Below, one piece after another: positions 13,340 through 20,888 of a stretch of 64,000 nt of DNA. Origin of the DNA: Lichenostomus cassidix (lineage: Eukaryota > Chordata > Aves > Passeriformes > Meliphagidae); the NCBI GenBank assembly GCA_008360975.2, contig CM039182.1, positions 32,475,566 through 32,539,565 on the forward strand, read 5' to 3'. The notes beneath the pieces are model-generated. The model worked only from the letters and a program-made list of their open reading frames with translations, was not told the origin of the DNA and did no database searches. Numbering within the stretch: position 1 is the stretch's first letter; every line of letters starts with the position of its first letter. Position numbers and translations under genes: made by a program.

Positions 13340-14761
13340 CACTGATTCTACTGGAGTTACTTTAAATTTATCCCAGGCTGGTGGTAGGATCAGGCCACAA
13401 GGTGAATTTATATTTTAGAAAGATTCTATACAGTGTCAGGGTGACCATGTATTTCTTGTATGGATAACGCTCTCCAGCACAGGCTTATAGAGGGTTGAAT
13501 TCTTTCAGTTAAGGCTGCTGCTTATCACATTTTCTGATAGTCAAGTATCCAGAGACATATCTGGTACACTTGCACAGTGTACCACGAAATCACGCACAGT
13601 GATTTCTCTCATGCTTATTAGCTGGTGAGGGTCTGAACAAGAAATTTTGTAGCACACATGTAAGAGCATATAATGAAATAGTGTTTTAAGAGCAAAGTAT
13701 TATAAAAAACAAGAACAGATTATTCACTGTCAAATAATTCTAACAAACGAGAATATTTTTCTGTTACATGTTGGAAAATGGGGAAAAAAACCCATTACTT
13801 TATGCATTACCTGCAAACTTCTTCCTGTGTGCTCCTTTTCAGTCAGCCCAAGTTACTGTATCCTCATCTCAGTGATTTCTGGGATAACTAAGGAAATCAC
13901 TACTGCTCATGTTGTGCCAGTGCCAAACTGTGTACCATCTGCACTTAGCAGCAAAGGGAAATAAGACCCAGAAAGAATTTATTACTAGTTCTCATTTGAG
14001 ACAGGAGTAGGCTCTGAAATCCTCCAGGCCACCCCTGGGTTCATAAAATCATATGCAGTATAAATATGTGCAAGAACACATTTGTTGGGAAATGTCTTGA
14101 AATACAGAACTTCCAGAAACATGCAGTGGTGGCTGAGCAGACACAGGAAATACCTTTTGAAAACTGTCTGCTCTTTTCCCTTCCCCTGCTCTTTCCACAG
14201 ACTGACACATCAAGAGCAATACCAAATCACCTGGCTTCACTCTTCTTTCAAGATTCCATAAGCCATATGTGATCCCAGTATAACTACACTCTAGGTTACT
14301 CTGGAGTACCTCCACTGGTATTTAATTTCTTCACAGGAATCTAAATTAAACTTCTGACTTTTGTTTCATAGCTGCCAAAAGAAATCAGCTGCTGAATTGG
14401 GCTGTACAATTTCATTTGAAATGCCTCTTGAGGGACAGGCAAACCTACAGCTCTCAGAATTGATGATGTTCTCTAAAGGCAAGTAGGTACTTAGTCAAAA
14501 TGGTAACTACACTCAAAGACAAGCTCAGCACCAAACATATGCTTTTATGTTTTTCTTGAGCCGCTCTCTTCAACAGCAGAGTTCAAAGAAAGTTTATCTC
14601 CATTCTTTTACAAATAAATTTCTCCATGTTGGCCGTAGAATAAATTCCAAACTCTTTTATTGCCCCAAGATGTGGATGTATTTTAAGTACCCACAGAGTT
14701 AAGCAGCTAAGAGAAGCAGATGATTTTTAAAAGTTTTCCTCTGTTCTCCTTCAGTAATTCA

Positions 14762-14880
14762 TCCAAATAAGAAGTGCTCCAGGTTTCGGAGGAGAGATTC
14801 CTCTGCATCCTGCAGACCCTGGTGAGGCAGGCTGTCTCCCTGCACCCCATGGAGGACCCATGCCAGATGAGCCTTTGAAC
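14762..14880. repeat. GC-richer block resembling avian interspersed repeat sequence
   Basis: A stretch with GGTGAGGCAGGCTGTCTCCC and CATGGAGGACCCATGCCAGA stands out in base composition from its AT-rich surroundings. It reminds me of phrases seen repeatedly in bird genomes, possibly of LTR-element origin. I cannot name the family. Confidence 0.25.
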
Positions 14881-16801
14881 TTCTAAATTAATCAGTACAT
14901 TGCCAGCTGTCTTCTCTATAAACTTAAGTCAGAATCTAAAAGAAACCTGGTGGTTTTGCATGGAAACTTTAATAATAGGTGTAAATATTACTTGTATGGC
15001 AAGGAAGATGGGGAGCTCCTGAACCCTACAAGAATTCATGCCAGTAAGCCTCAATAGTCTGTCAATTGATTTACTTGTGTCCTTTCCTTGCTTTTTCCCA
15101 ATTCATGAATAATATCTGTATATGGCTAATAAATAATCCAGTGAGTGATAGCTAGAGCAATGGATGTTGCCTGTTGTGCCCCTTCTCCTCCTGTTGCACT
15201 ATGCAGTCATTGTTTTCCTGGCTGATGTGCTCTCAAGCCAAACAGAAATTTTGCACAGCGTAGCATAATTCCTGCTTTATGTACTTTTCACCTAGCAGTT
15301 CCTCTGCTGAAGGAAAATAAATCAATAGCCATCTCCTGTATCCATGCTATGACGCTTGCAATGAGAGGACAACTTAATTGTACCTGCTGCTGGGCCAGTG
15401 TTTGGGCTTCTGTTTTCCTCCCACAGCACCCATCATTAATGCCAATTGATATGTACCCTTTTCCTGTTGCTAGGTGATGTGTGCCTTAAAAAGGGAGCTT
15501 CTGTTGCTACTCAGGGATTCTCACAAATCTTGTTTGCTTTTGGTTCACATGATGTGCAGTGTGGTTTGCAGGACCAGAAACACAACTCAAAGTTCAGGGC
15601 ATTTCCTTCGGCTGTCCATTTTACTGTAAAACATTTAAAGGTCTGGTTTTCCTGACTAAAGAGAGAGTGTCACCTGTTCTGGTCATAGGCAATGAAAAGA
15701 ATTCTACTTCATAGCCTGGGTCTTTGACTTTCCTCACACACAATTTGTTGATCAGTGTCCTCCAGCATGGACTTGACTGCTGTACCCAAGTGTTACACTG
15801 CAAAACAGGTCTTTCACTAGCACTCATTAGGTAGAGTGTCTTCTGAGGCTCAGAGAGAAGCCCAAAGATTTGTTTGGGACTCTTACATTCAAAATGTGTA
15901 ATCTCATTGGTTTTTATCAGTTTAGATTTTCCTATCTCTTTGTTATTTCAGGTAGGAGCAAGTAGAGAGAATAGATATTCTGAGGACTGTAGTCTGATTC
16001 CTTTGGATTGAAATAGATTCACCAGGCACAGGTTGAATAGTGTTGTCTTTCAAGTAGGCTCATTAAGTTTGTAGAGGAACGGCAACTCAACCTTTGTCCC
16101 ATCTATGAATTTATCTGGTCAGTTTGTTAGGGCTTTTTCCAGGTTCTTCTAAAGATATGTAGAATGTAAGGATATCTGTTTACTGGTTATTCAGCATAAA
16201 GACAAAGACAAGAGATGGGAGAATTAATAAATCAAACTCTCAGATACCCAATCTTTGGGGAAGAGGAGGTAACAAGACAGTAACAAAGAGCAGAATTCCT
16301 GGATCACTGCTTGATGTGACTTGAAGGAACCACTCAATGCCTTGAGGAGGTTCAGCCAAACATTGATGAGACACTCTGAACATGTGTGTATATGATCTGA
16401 TAGCAAATCTCAAGTCAGGCTAGCTGGTGAGTAGAGTGAGTGGTCTGATTGCCAGCAACTGAGGAGTCAAAGGTAGGTGGAGGTCTGAGGGCTAGGAACT
16501 GGACAGAGACAGATTGTCTGGTTCCAAGCTATTGAATAGACCGAGCATCAAATGGCTGCTCATGCAGGGACCCATTTGTGTGTGTGATTCTCATATCAAT
16601 TTAAAACTGGACTAGCTGGTGAGCAGAAGAGGTGTAGGAGCAAGCTACCAGAGAGACACATTGCCTTTCAGATTTATGTTTAAGATGACTCATAAAAAAC
16701 AGAAAAACATTTCTCAACACTTTTCTTTAGCTGCCTGTGACACAAAGGCTAGCAGCAGTTTTGATCCTGCTTCTGATTGTTATTTACATCATAGGCTTCT
16801 T

Positions 16802-16807
16802 TTTATT
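16802..16807 (-). terminator. Candidate NPVF poly(A) signal AATAAA
   Basis: Plus-strand TTTATT is AATAAA read on the NPVF strand. It lies about 330 bases beyond the proposed stop in exon 3. The hexamer is common in AT-rich DNA, so this is only a positional candidate. Confidence 0.3.
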
Positions 16808-17138
16808 TGAACCATGCATTTTTTTTCAAATTATGCTTATTTTAATTTTGCTTAAAATGCTTTAAATTATACAGCCGTTGTTCTGAAATTAGGTTTTACA
16901 GCCAATAGGACATAAGTTGCACAGAAGTAAATAGAATTTATACTACACTGCCACTGAAGTAAACTACTACACCAACCACTACAATTATCATTGCCTTATA
17001 TGTCAAGGGTTTGTACAGAATAAATACATTATGCATACATGAAGGCAGGTTTGCACTTCAGTTCACATATGTTTCCTTTTCATGACCTGGAGTTTTGAAA
17101 ACACATCGCAGCTTTTCCAAGTCTTTCAGATTCTGTCT

Positions 17139-17176
17139 TCATAATTTCATTCTGGTAACTGTCAGAATTCCTGTCC
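17139..17176 (-). CDS. NPVF: Possible NPVF coding exon 3 (short C-terminal tail)
   Basis: On the minus strand an acceptor-like TATTTTTAG ends at 17177. Joined to the phase-1 donor at 18053, it continues Gly-TGILTVTRMKL and stops at TGA 17141-17139. No cDNA is visible, so this is a prediction. Other acceptors (CAG ending at 17160 or 17152) would give shorter tails. Known avian precursors end soon after ESEPG, so the tail carries no peptide. Read-through of exon 2 to a TAG at 18002-18000 is the alternative. Confidence 0.35.
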
Positions 17177-20100
17177 CTAAAAATACCAGACAAATAAAAC
17201 AAAAGCTGTTATAATTAGGTGAGAGAGTGAGAAAGGAATGAAAGGGATCAAATTAAATGAGAGAGAATCCTGGCTTCTAATATATCAGTTATCTTTCCTG
17301 GCTTGAACTTCTCCTTTATGCATGTGTCAGGTAGAGGTCAGGGGTAGCCAACTGAAACTTGGTTACAAGACAAATGGGCAGTTCCAGTAAGGCAGCAGTT
17401 ATGATAAGAAGGGCTGTTATTGAAGAGCTGGTTTAAATTATTCTTAGTAATGCACAGGAAATAGTTTTCTATCCTGAAAAAATTCTGAGATGTCATAAAA
17501 AGTTTTTCATATTAACTTGGAATGAGAAATCAAAACCTCAAACATTGTCTCAGTAAGAAAATATGAAAAAAAAAAGGATCAGATGAGAAAAAACCATTTT
17601 CAGAATGCTGGTATTCAGCTTGGAGTTTTGTCTTTTTATAACTCTAATTTGCATAAATTTAGAAAATGGAAGAGTAATTTTTAGGGAAGTTTGTAATTTT
17701 ATAGTGCTGAAATGGGATATTTTAATGTTTCTGTACCTTCTTCACCAAAGCTATAACTTTGCAAAATGAAACCTGATCTAAAAAGGCATCAAACATAATC
17801 CTGTCATATGAACATTTTCCGATTTGGCTATTTGGCAATAGAAAAGATTAGAAAAGATTTTATAAAAAGATTCTCCACTACTTTTGATGAGACTTTTTGA
17901 TTTGATGAACTGCAATCTTTCTTTTGGCAAATTGAACTCATATTGAAATGCTTAGAGATATTTCTTGAGAAATTCTAGCTGTATTTGATCATGGCAAGCC
18001 TATGATTTAATATGTATTTTAATGCATGGCTTGAACACTTGTGTAGCATTACCTGGTTCAGATTCCTGAACGTTTCCAGGCAGATTGACAGCCAGTGACT
18101 TCCCAAATCTCTGTGGCAAATTTAGAAGTGATGGACTGGAACCTTTAACAAGTGGAGATCTCCCAAGCCTGTGTGATACCTTTGGAGCATGATTAGGTAT
18201 GGTATCTCCAAAAGCTCTCCCAAATCTCAGGGGCAAATTAGCAAATGGTTTAATGTTTCTTTCTTCTGGATAATTCCTTCCAAATCTAAGAGGTAAATTA
18301 GCAACTGAATTTGGCACCTTGTTTACTGTAAAAGGGTTCATTTTAATGATATTTTTTGATCCCCAGTCTTCCATTTCTTCAAAATTGAGACTCCTCTGCT
18401 TTTCTTCCAAAACATTATCTTTAATCTAAAGAAAAATAATTAAAAAAATTAATAAATAAATTAAATAATTTAAAAATTAAATTTAAATATTTAATAATTA
18501 AAATATGTAAATATTTAATAATTTAAACAATTTAAATAATTTAAAAAAGGATACTATCATTTTATAGGGCATTACTCTATCTACCAGTCACACAAAATAT
18601 TCAATTCATACCTCCTTAGCAAGCTGCCAGATAATAGTCTTATTTTTTTGAATATGTAATGTTTTTTAGTTGTGTTTTATATGGGCTCCTTCATGTGGAT
18701 TACTTCATATCCAGACACTGTCCGGCTTGCCTTTTCAAACCTCTGATACCAAGAGCACATCTCCATGTCAGTATCAGCAAATGGTTCTGTCCAAATGGTG
18801 TCAGTTGGAAATATTTCTGGGCATAGCTGTCAGTGCCTGTGCCATCAGTTAAGGGTGGAGAGCAGTTATTGTCAGGTCCACATTTGCTAATGTCACCACT
18901 GAAGTTGTCTGGAGGGGAAGATGCTGAATATATTTAATGACTTGACAAAGACCCAGACTCTTGTTCATCTGGTGTGGATGAACAAGAGCATGGACCAAGC
19001 TACCTGAAGGTATAGCTCATTTCTTTCTGTGCACTGGGTGGATGCTTTGGACCCAATATCCATCCAGGCCAAAAGACAGGGAAGTGAGTGGAAATTTCTT
19101 GGTTGAAATTACTTTCATTTTTCTCGAGTTAAGCTTACATAGAGAGCTCAGCATCTGTACAGAAAATAAAACTGCCATCTTTTTATATAAACAGAAAACA
19201 AAACAAACAAAAAATTCATAATGATGTCAGTCTCCAAAGCGCCAATTCCTAATATTAATTAGGAACATAATTTGAATATATTTGGAGAATGTTGGAAATT
19301 TCTTTTGTGAAGCTTTTTAGACAACATAACTTGGGTCAAGTTCACATCTGGCCTTGCAGCATAGAGGTTGCCCTGAGCTTTAAGTGGCTTTAGTCCTCCA
19401 CTAGTATACAAGTTGCACTGGGAGTGCCTGGGCTCCAAAATTTTATGCAACCAGCACAAAATATACTGTCTGTATCTATACTGACATACAATGAAGAACT
19501 GAGCCTAGTATATTACCGATGATGTAAAGGGCAGCTATTGCTTGAAAAATAGCTTTATCAGTATGACCCTTCTTATAGAGGAGTGTTCTTCCCAGGCATA
19601 TTGAAAATCATTTACTTTTGTGACAAAAATTATTATCCAAGCCTTAGCAGCAAATATGTACAAATAGGGGTTTAAATTTCAGTTAAAGACACAAAAGCTA
19701 CTAATCCTAATTTCACTTTGTTTTCCCTGTTTGACTTCCCTGTGAGCTACTCCAGTTACTGGCAGAGAAGGGGAATGAGCCATTCTTGTTCATACTTCAT
19801 GATGAAAACATTAAATAAACTATCCCTCTGATTGCACCTGCATACCCCTTCTGGAAGTATATAAAAGACAGTGGATTAGATAGACCAGAGGATTTGACTA
19901 GAATAATTGAAATTGTATTTTGTTTTGAAGGTTGTTTATTATACCAATGATGATAAGTCAAAAAGAGAGGTTGGCTCCCATTTCCCAGGGAGTATTTGCA
20001 GGGCAGACATGAAAAATAATACAGATGAAGTGTGCAAATTTAATTTGGCATCTATTGAGACATAATAAATGTGCAACCCTGCAAAGAAATTTTTATAGGC

Positions 20101-20682
20101 AATATCCAGAGTAAAATTTTAAGACCATTAACTATATTAGATTTAAAATGTTCTCTGTTTATCATTATTCTTTGAGTATTACAAGCATGCCTTTATTAAT
20201 TTTGGATTAATAATCTATCTGTTATATTATGTGCATAAAATGCCTGACAGGAATGTTAATTGAGGACCCACTGTGTAAGTAAGAAACATTTCAGAAAAAG
20301 TCTCAGCCTAATCAAAAAGCTGTATTGTGAGAAAATTGAAATATGAGTTGATTTACAGAGTATGTGTGTCTGAGCAAATGAATTTCTTGAAAATTCTTTC
20401 AACAAGCTTTTTTCATACTGCTAGTGCTGTAATGCTGAATGCTGTGCTGTGAGTTTAGGACAGCCTGTGCCAAAACATCCAGTGAGCTCAGGATCTGACC
20501 CACAGTTTCCCCAAATAATGTAATAGTCATACAGATCTTACCTCATAATATTTCTCATCATTCTCTTCTCTGCTCTGCAGCCTGAACTTCATCGGTTCAT
20601 TAAGACATATGCTGTTTGATGTGAGAAAGACCACTGTAGCTAAAACAAGCAGAGTAAACTTCTTGGTTGAAAGTACTTTCAT
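17139..20682 (-). CDS. NPVF: NPVF: gonadotropin-inhibitory hormone (GnIH/RFRP) precursor, spliced gene
   Basis: Prepro-neuropeptide of the LPXRF-amide family. In birds it is made in hypothalamic paraventricular neurons, and its amidated peptides act on the GPCR NPFFR1 (GPR147) to lower GnRH and gonadotropin release. The sequence shows a start at 20682, a hydrophobic signal peptide, a GAG|GTAAGA donor at 20542/20541, a TTTCTTTAG acceptor ending at 18426, and exon 2 with three Leu-Pro-X-Arg-Phe-Gly motifs followed by Arg or Lys. Exons 1 and 2 join in phase 0 and give 171 residues, close to the roughly 173 I recall for avian precursors. The C-terminus is unsettled: CCAG|GTAATG at 18053 looks like a donor to a short third exon near 17176 (about 183 residues in total), while read-through would stop at 18000 (188 residues). 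It is the only gene seen in the window. I am very sure of identity and strand, less sure of the 3' end. Confidence 0.96.
17177..18052 (-). other. NPVF putative intron 2 (or 3'UTR)
   Basis: AT-rich non-coding sequence between the GTAATG donor and the proposed acceptor. It contains no open frame of note and no repeat that I recognise. If exon 2 is read through instead, the part next to 18000 would be 3'UTR. Confidence 0.4.
18053..18425 (-). CDS. NPVF: NPVF coding exon 2 (all mature LPXRF-amide peptides)
   Basis: The exon runs from just after the TTTCTTTAG acceptor to a CCAG|GTAATG donor: 124 codons plus one base. It reads IKDNVLEEKQR, then GnIH-RP1, GnIH, a decayed repeat and GnIH-RP2, ending NVQESEP. 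Processing sites visible in order are KQR before RP1, FGR after RP1, EER before GnIH, FGR after GnIH, and FGK after RP2. The Gly after each Phe supplies the amide. The strongest family evidence is ANLPLRFG twice and LNLPQRFG once. The acidic linker LNFEEMEDWGSK is also typical of avian precursors. The residue after 18053 depends on whether the donor is used. Confidence 0.96.
18105..18143 (-). other. Mature peptide GnIH-related peptide 2 (GnIH-RP2)
   Basis: GSSPSLLNLPQRF, precursor residues 142-154, followed by Gly-Lys for amidation and cleavage. LPQRF in place of LPLRF is normal for RP2. Cleavage after the Lys of SPLVK gives this 13-residue form. If that single Lys is not used, the peptide starts at Ser 137 (base 18158) after LGR. 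Confidence 0.82.
18159..18221 (-). other. Decayed LPXRF repeat between GnIH and RP2
   Basis: The 21 residues from the GR after GnIH to the next LGR read GRAFGDTIPNHAPKVSHRLG then Arg. The HRLGR ending sits where other members of the repeat have LPXRFGR, but Phe is replaced by Leu and Leu-Pro is lost. No RF-amide can be made from it. As I recall, chicken also has a broken motif at this place, so the decay is probably old in birds. Confidence 0.6.
18222..18257 (-). other. Mature peptide GnIH dodecapeptide (NIKPFANLPLRF-amide)
   Basis: Precursor residues 104-115, released after EER and before Gly-Arg. The 12-residue length and the IKPFANLPLRF body match songbird GnIH; as I recall, starling GnIH is the same except for Ser at position 1. 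Here the first codon is AAC (Asn). A one-base AGC to AAC change would account for it. The C-terminal LPLRF-amide that binds NPFFR1 is intact. Confidence 0.92.
18282..18392 (-). other. Mature peptide GnIH-related peptide 1 (GnIH-RP1)
   Basis: A 37-residue peptide, precursor residues 59-95, starting SLNFEEMEDW after the KQR cleavage site and ending PNSVANLPLRF before Gly-Arg. The Gly gives a C-terminal Phe-amide and the single Arg is the cleavage point. The C-terminal LPLRF-amide is the receptor-binding core of the family. Whether the long form or a shorter C-terminal fragment is the bioactive product cannot be told from sequence. Confidence 0.9.
18432..18547. repeat. A/T-only low-complexity tract beside the exon 2 acceptor
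   Basis: About 115 bases composed almost wholly of A and T with a loose TTTAAATAAT-like periodicity. A single G (in ATATGTAA) and a single C interrupt it. It occupies the branch-point region of NPVF intron 1 and is likely to be length-variable. Confidence 0.8.
18958..18988. repeat. Perfect 12-bp inverted repeat with 7-base loop
   Basis: The arms CTCTTGTTCATC (18958-18969) and GATGAACAAGAG (18977-18988) are exact reverse complements around a TGGTGTG loop. It sits in NPVF intron 1, about 100 bases downstream (in NPVF orientation) of the promoter copy. No family is recognised, and the stem is too short for a microRNA precursor. Confidence 0.75.
19017..19118 (-). pseudogene. Truncated NPVF exon 1 copy with a 33-codon ORF
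   Basis: From the copied ATG the frame reads MKVISTKKF, then unrelated residues, to a TGA at about 19019-19017. The hydrophobic core of the signal peptide is missing, so even if transcribed from the copied TATA box it would not make a secreted precursor. A weak CAG|GTAGCT donor lies at 19004/19003, after the stop. Confidence 0.6.
19092..19320 (-). repeat. Intron 1 copy of the NPVF promoter, 5'UTR and first nine codons
   Basis: This direct-orientation partial duplicate of 20656-20888 lies inside NPVF intron 1. It retains the TATA box (19179-19189), the CRE-like octamer (19222-19229), the homeodomain-type site and the ATG at 19118. The reading then goes MKVISTKKF, matching the real start except Leu to Ile, before diverging into PLTSLSFGLDGYW and stopping after 33 codons. 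No signal-peptide core and no exon 1 donor were copied. This is a tandem segmental duplication within a gene rather than a transposon, since I see no terminal repeats or poly(A) tail. Confidence 0.9.
20542..20682 (-). CDS. NPVF: NPVF coding exon 1 (signal peptide)
   Basis: There are 47 codons from the ATG at 20682-20680 to the GAG that ends at 20542, followed by the consensus donor GTAAGA. Residues 1-8 (MKVLSTKK) are the basic n-region, residues 9-20 (FTLLVLATVVFL) the hydrophobic core, and cleavage probably falls near residues 21-26 (TSNSIC). The rest, LNEPMKFRLQSREENDEKYY then Glu, is an acidic spacer. The exon ends on a complete codon (phase 0). The frame stays open 20 codons further upstream to an ATG at 20742, but that ATG touches the TATA box and cannot be in the mRNA, so the inner ATG is chosen. 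The first nine codons and everything upstream recur as a copy at 19092-19320. Confidence 0.95.
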
Positions 20683-20742
20683 TTTTCTCGAGTTGAGCTT
20701 ACATAGAGAGCTCAGAATCTGTACAGAAAATAAAACTGCCAT

Positions 20743-20753
20743 CTTTTTATATA
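20743..20753 (-). promoter_or_regulatory. NPVF TATA box (TATATAAAAAG)
   Basis: A strong TATA element 61 bases upstream of the NPVF start codon on the minus strand. It predicts transcription starting near 20713-20722 and a 5'UTR of only some 30-40 bases. The same element is present in the intron 1 copy at 19179-19189. Confidence 0.8.
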
Positions 20754-20790
20754 ATCAGAAAACAAAACAAACAAAACAAAAAAATCATCA

Positions 20791-20798
20791 TGATGTCA
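20791..20798 (-). promoter_or_regulatory. CRE-like octamer TGACATCA upstream of NPVF
   Basis: One mismatch from the palindromic cAMP response element TGACGTCA, about 40 bases upstream of the TATA box. ATF/CREB/AP-1 family binding is plausible for a neuropeptide promoter. The octamer is unchanged in the intron 1 copy (19222-19229). Its function is inferred from the motif alone. Confidence 0.4.
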
Positions 20799-20820
20799 TT
20801 CTCTAAAGCTCCAATTCCTA

Positions 20821-20832
20821 TTATTAATTAGG
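20821..20832 (-). promoter_or_regulatory. Homeodomain-type TAAT cluster upstream of NPVF
   Basis: Plus-strand TTATTAATTAGG holds overlapping TAAT/ATTA cores about 70-80 bases upstream of the TATA box, the kind of site bound by LHX or POU homeodomain factors. The intron 1 copy retains ATATTAATTAGG at the equivalent place. Such motifs are frequent in AT-rich DNA. Confidence 0.3.
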
Positions 20833-20888
20833 GAAGTAATTTGAATATATTCAGAGAATGTTGGGAATTTCTTTTGTGAAGCTTTTTT

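Larger units (their letters stand above)
11481..16801. other. Intergenic region beyond the NPVF 3' end
   Basis: Holds the candidate CTCF motif (12856), the TCAA microsatellite (13311) and the GC-richer repeat-like block (14762). No coding exon is recognised. The gene C7orf31 is a neighbour of NPVF in mammals, but I could not recognise its exons here. Confidence 0.5.
18426..20541 (-). other. NPVF intron 1
   Basis: The 2116-base intron between the GTAAGA donor and the TTTCTTTAG acceptor is phase 0. It contains the promoter copy (19092-19320), a perfect 12-bp hairpin (18958-18988) and a nearly pure A/T tract beside the acceptor (18432-18547). The part from 19321 to 20541 is unremarkable AT-rich sequence. 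Confidence 0.85.
20656..20888 (-). repeat. Original unit of the duplicated NPVF promoter/5' end
   Basis: This block covers upstream sequence, the CRE-like site, the TATA box, the 5'UTR and the first nine NPVF codons. It matches 19092-19320 in the same orientation at roughly 90% identity by eye (about 18 substitutions plus small gaps in an A/C-rich stretch). Similarity begins inside exon 1 after the codons for MKVLSTKKF and ends in a T-run (GTGAAGCTTTTTT). Confidence 0.92.

Noticed and set aside
18408..18410. TTG at the left of a long open frame as a separate start for the exon 2 protein
   Set aside because: It is an internal Leu codon of NPVF. A clear splice acceptor lies 15 bases upstream and the frame joins exon 1.
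20740..20742. Upstream in-frame ATG that would lengthen the NPVF signal peptide by 20 residues
   Set aside because: It directly abuts the TATA box, so it lies upstream of the expected transcription start, and the added residues do not resemble a signal peptide. The inner ATG at 20682 fits avian precursors.
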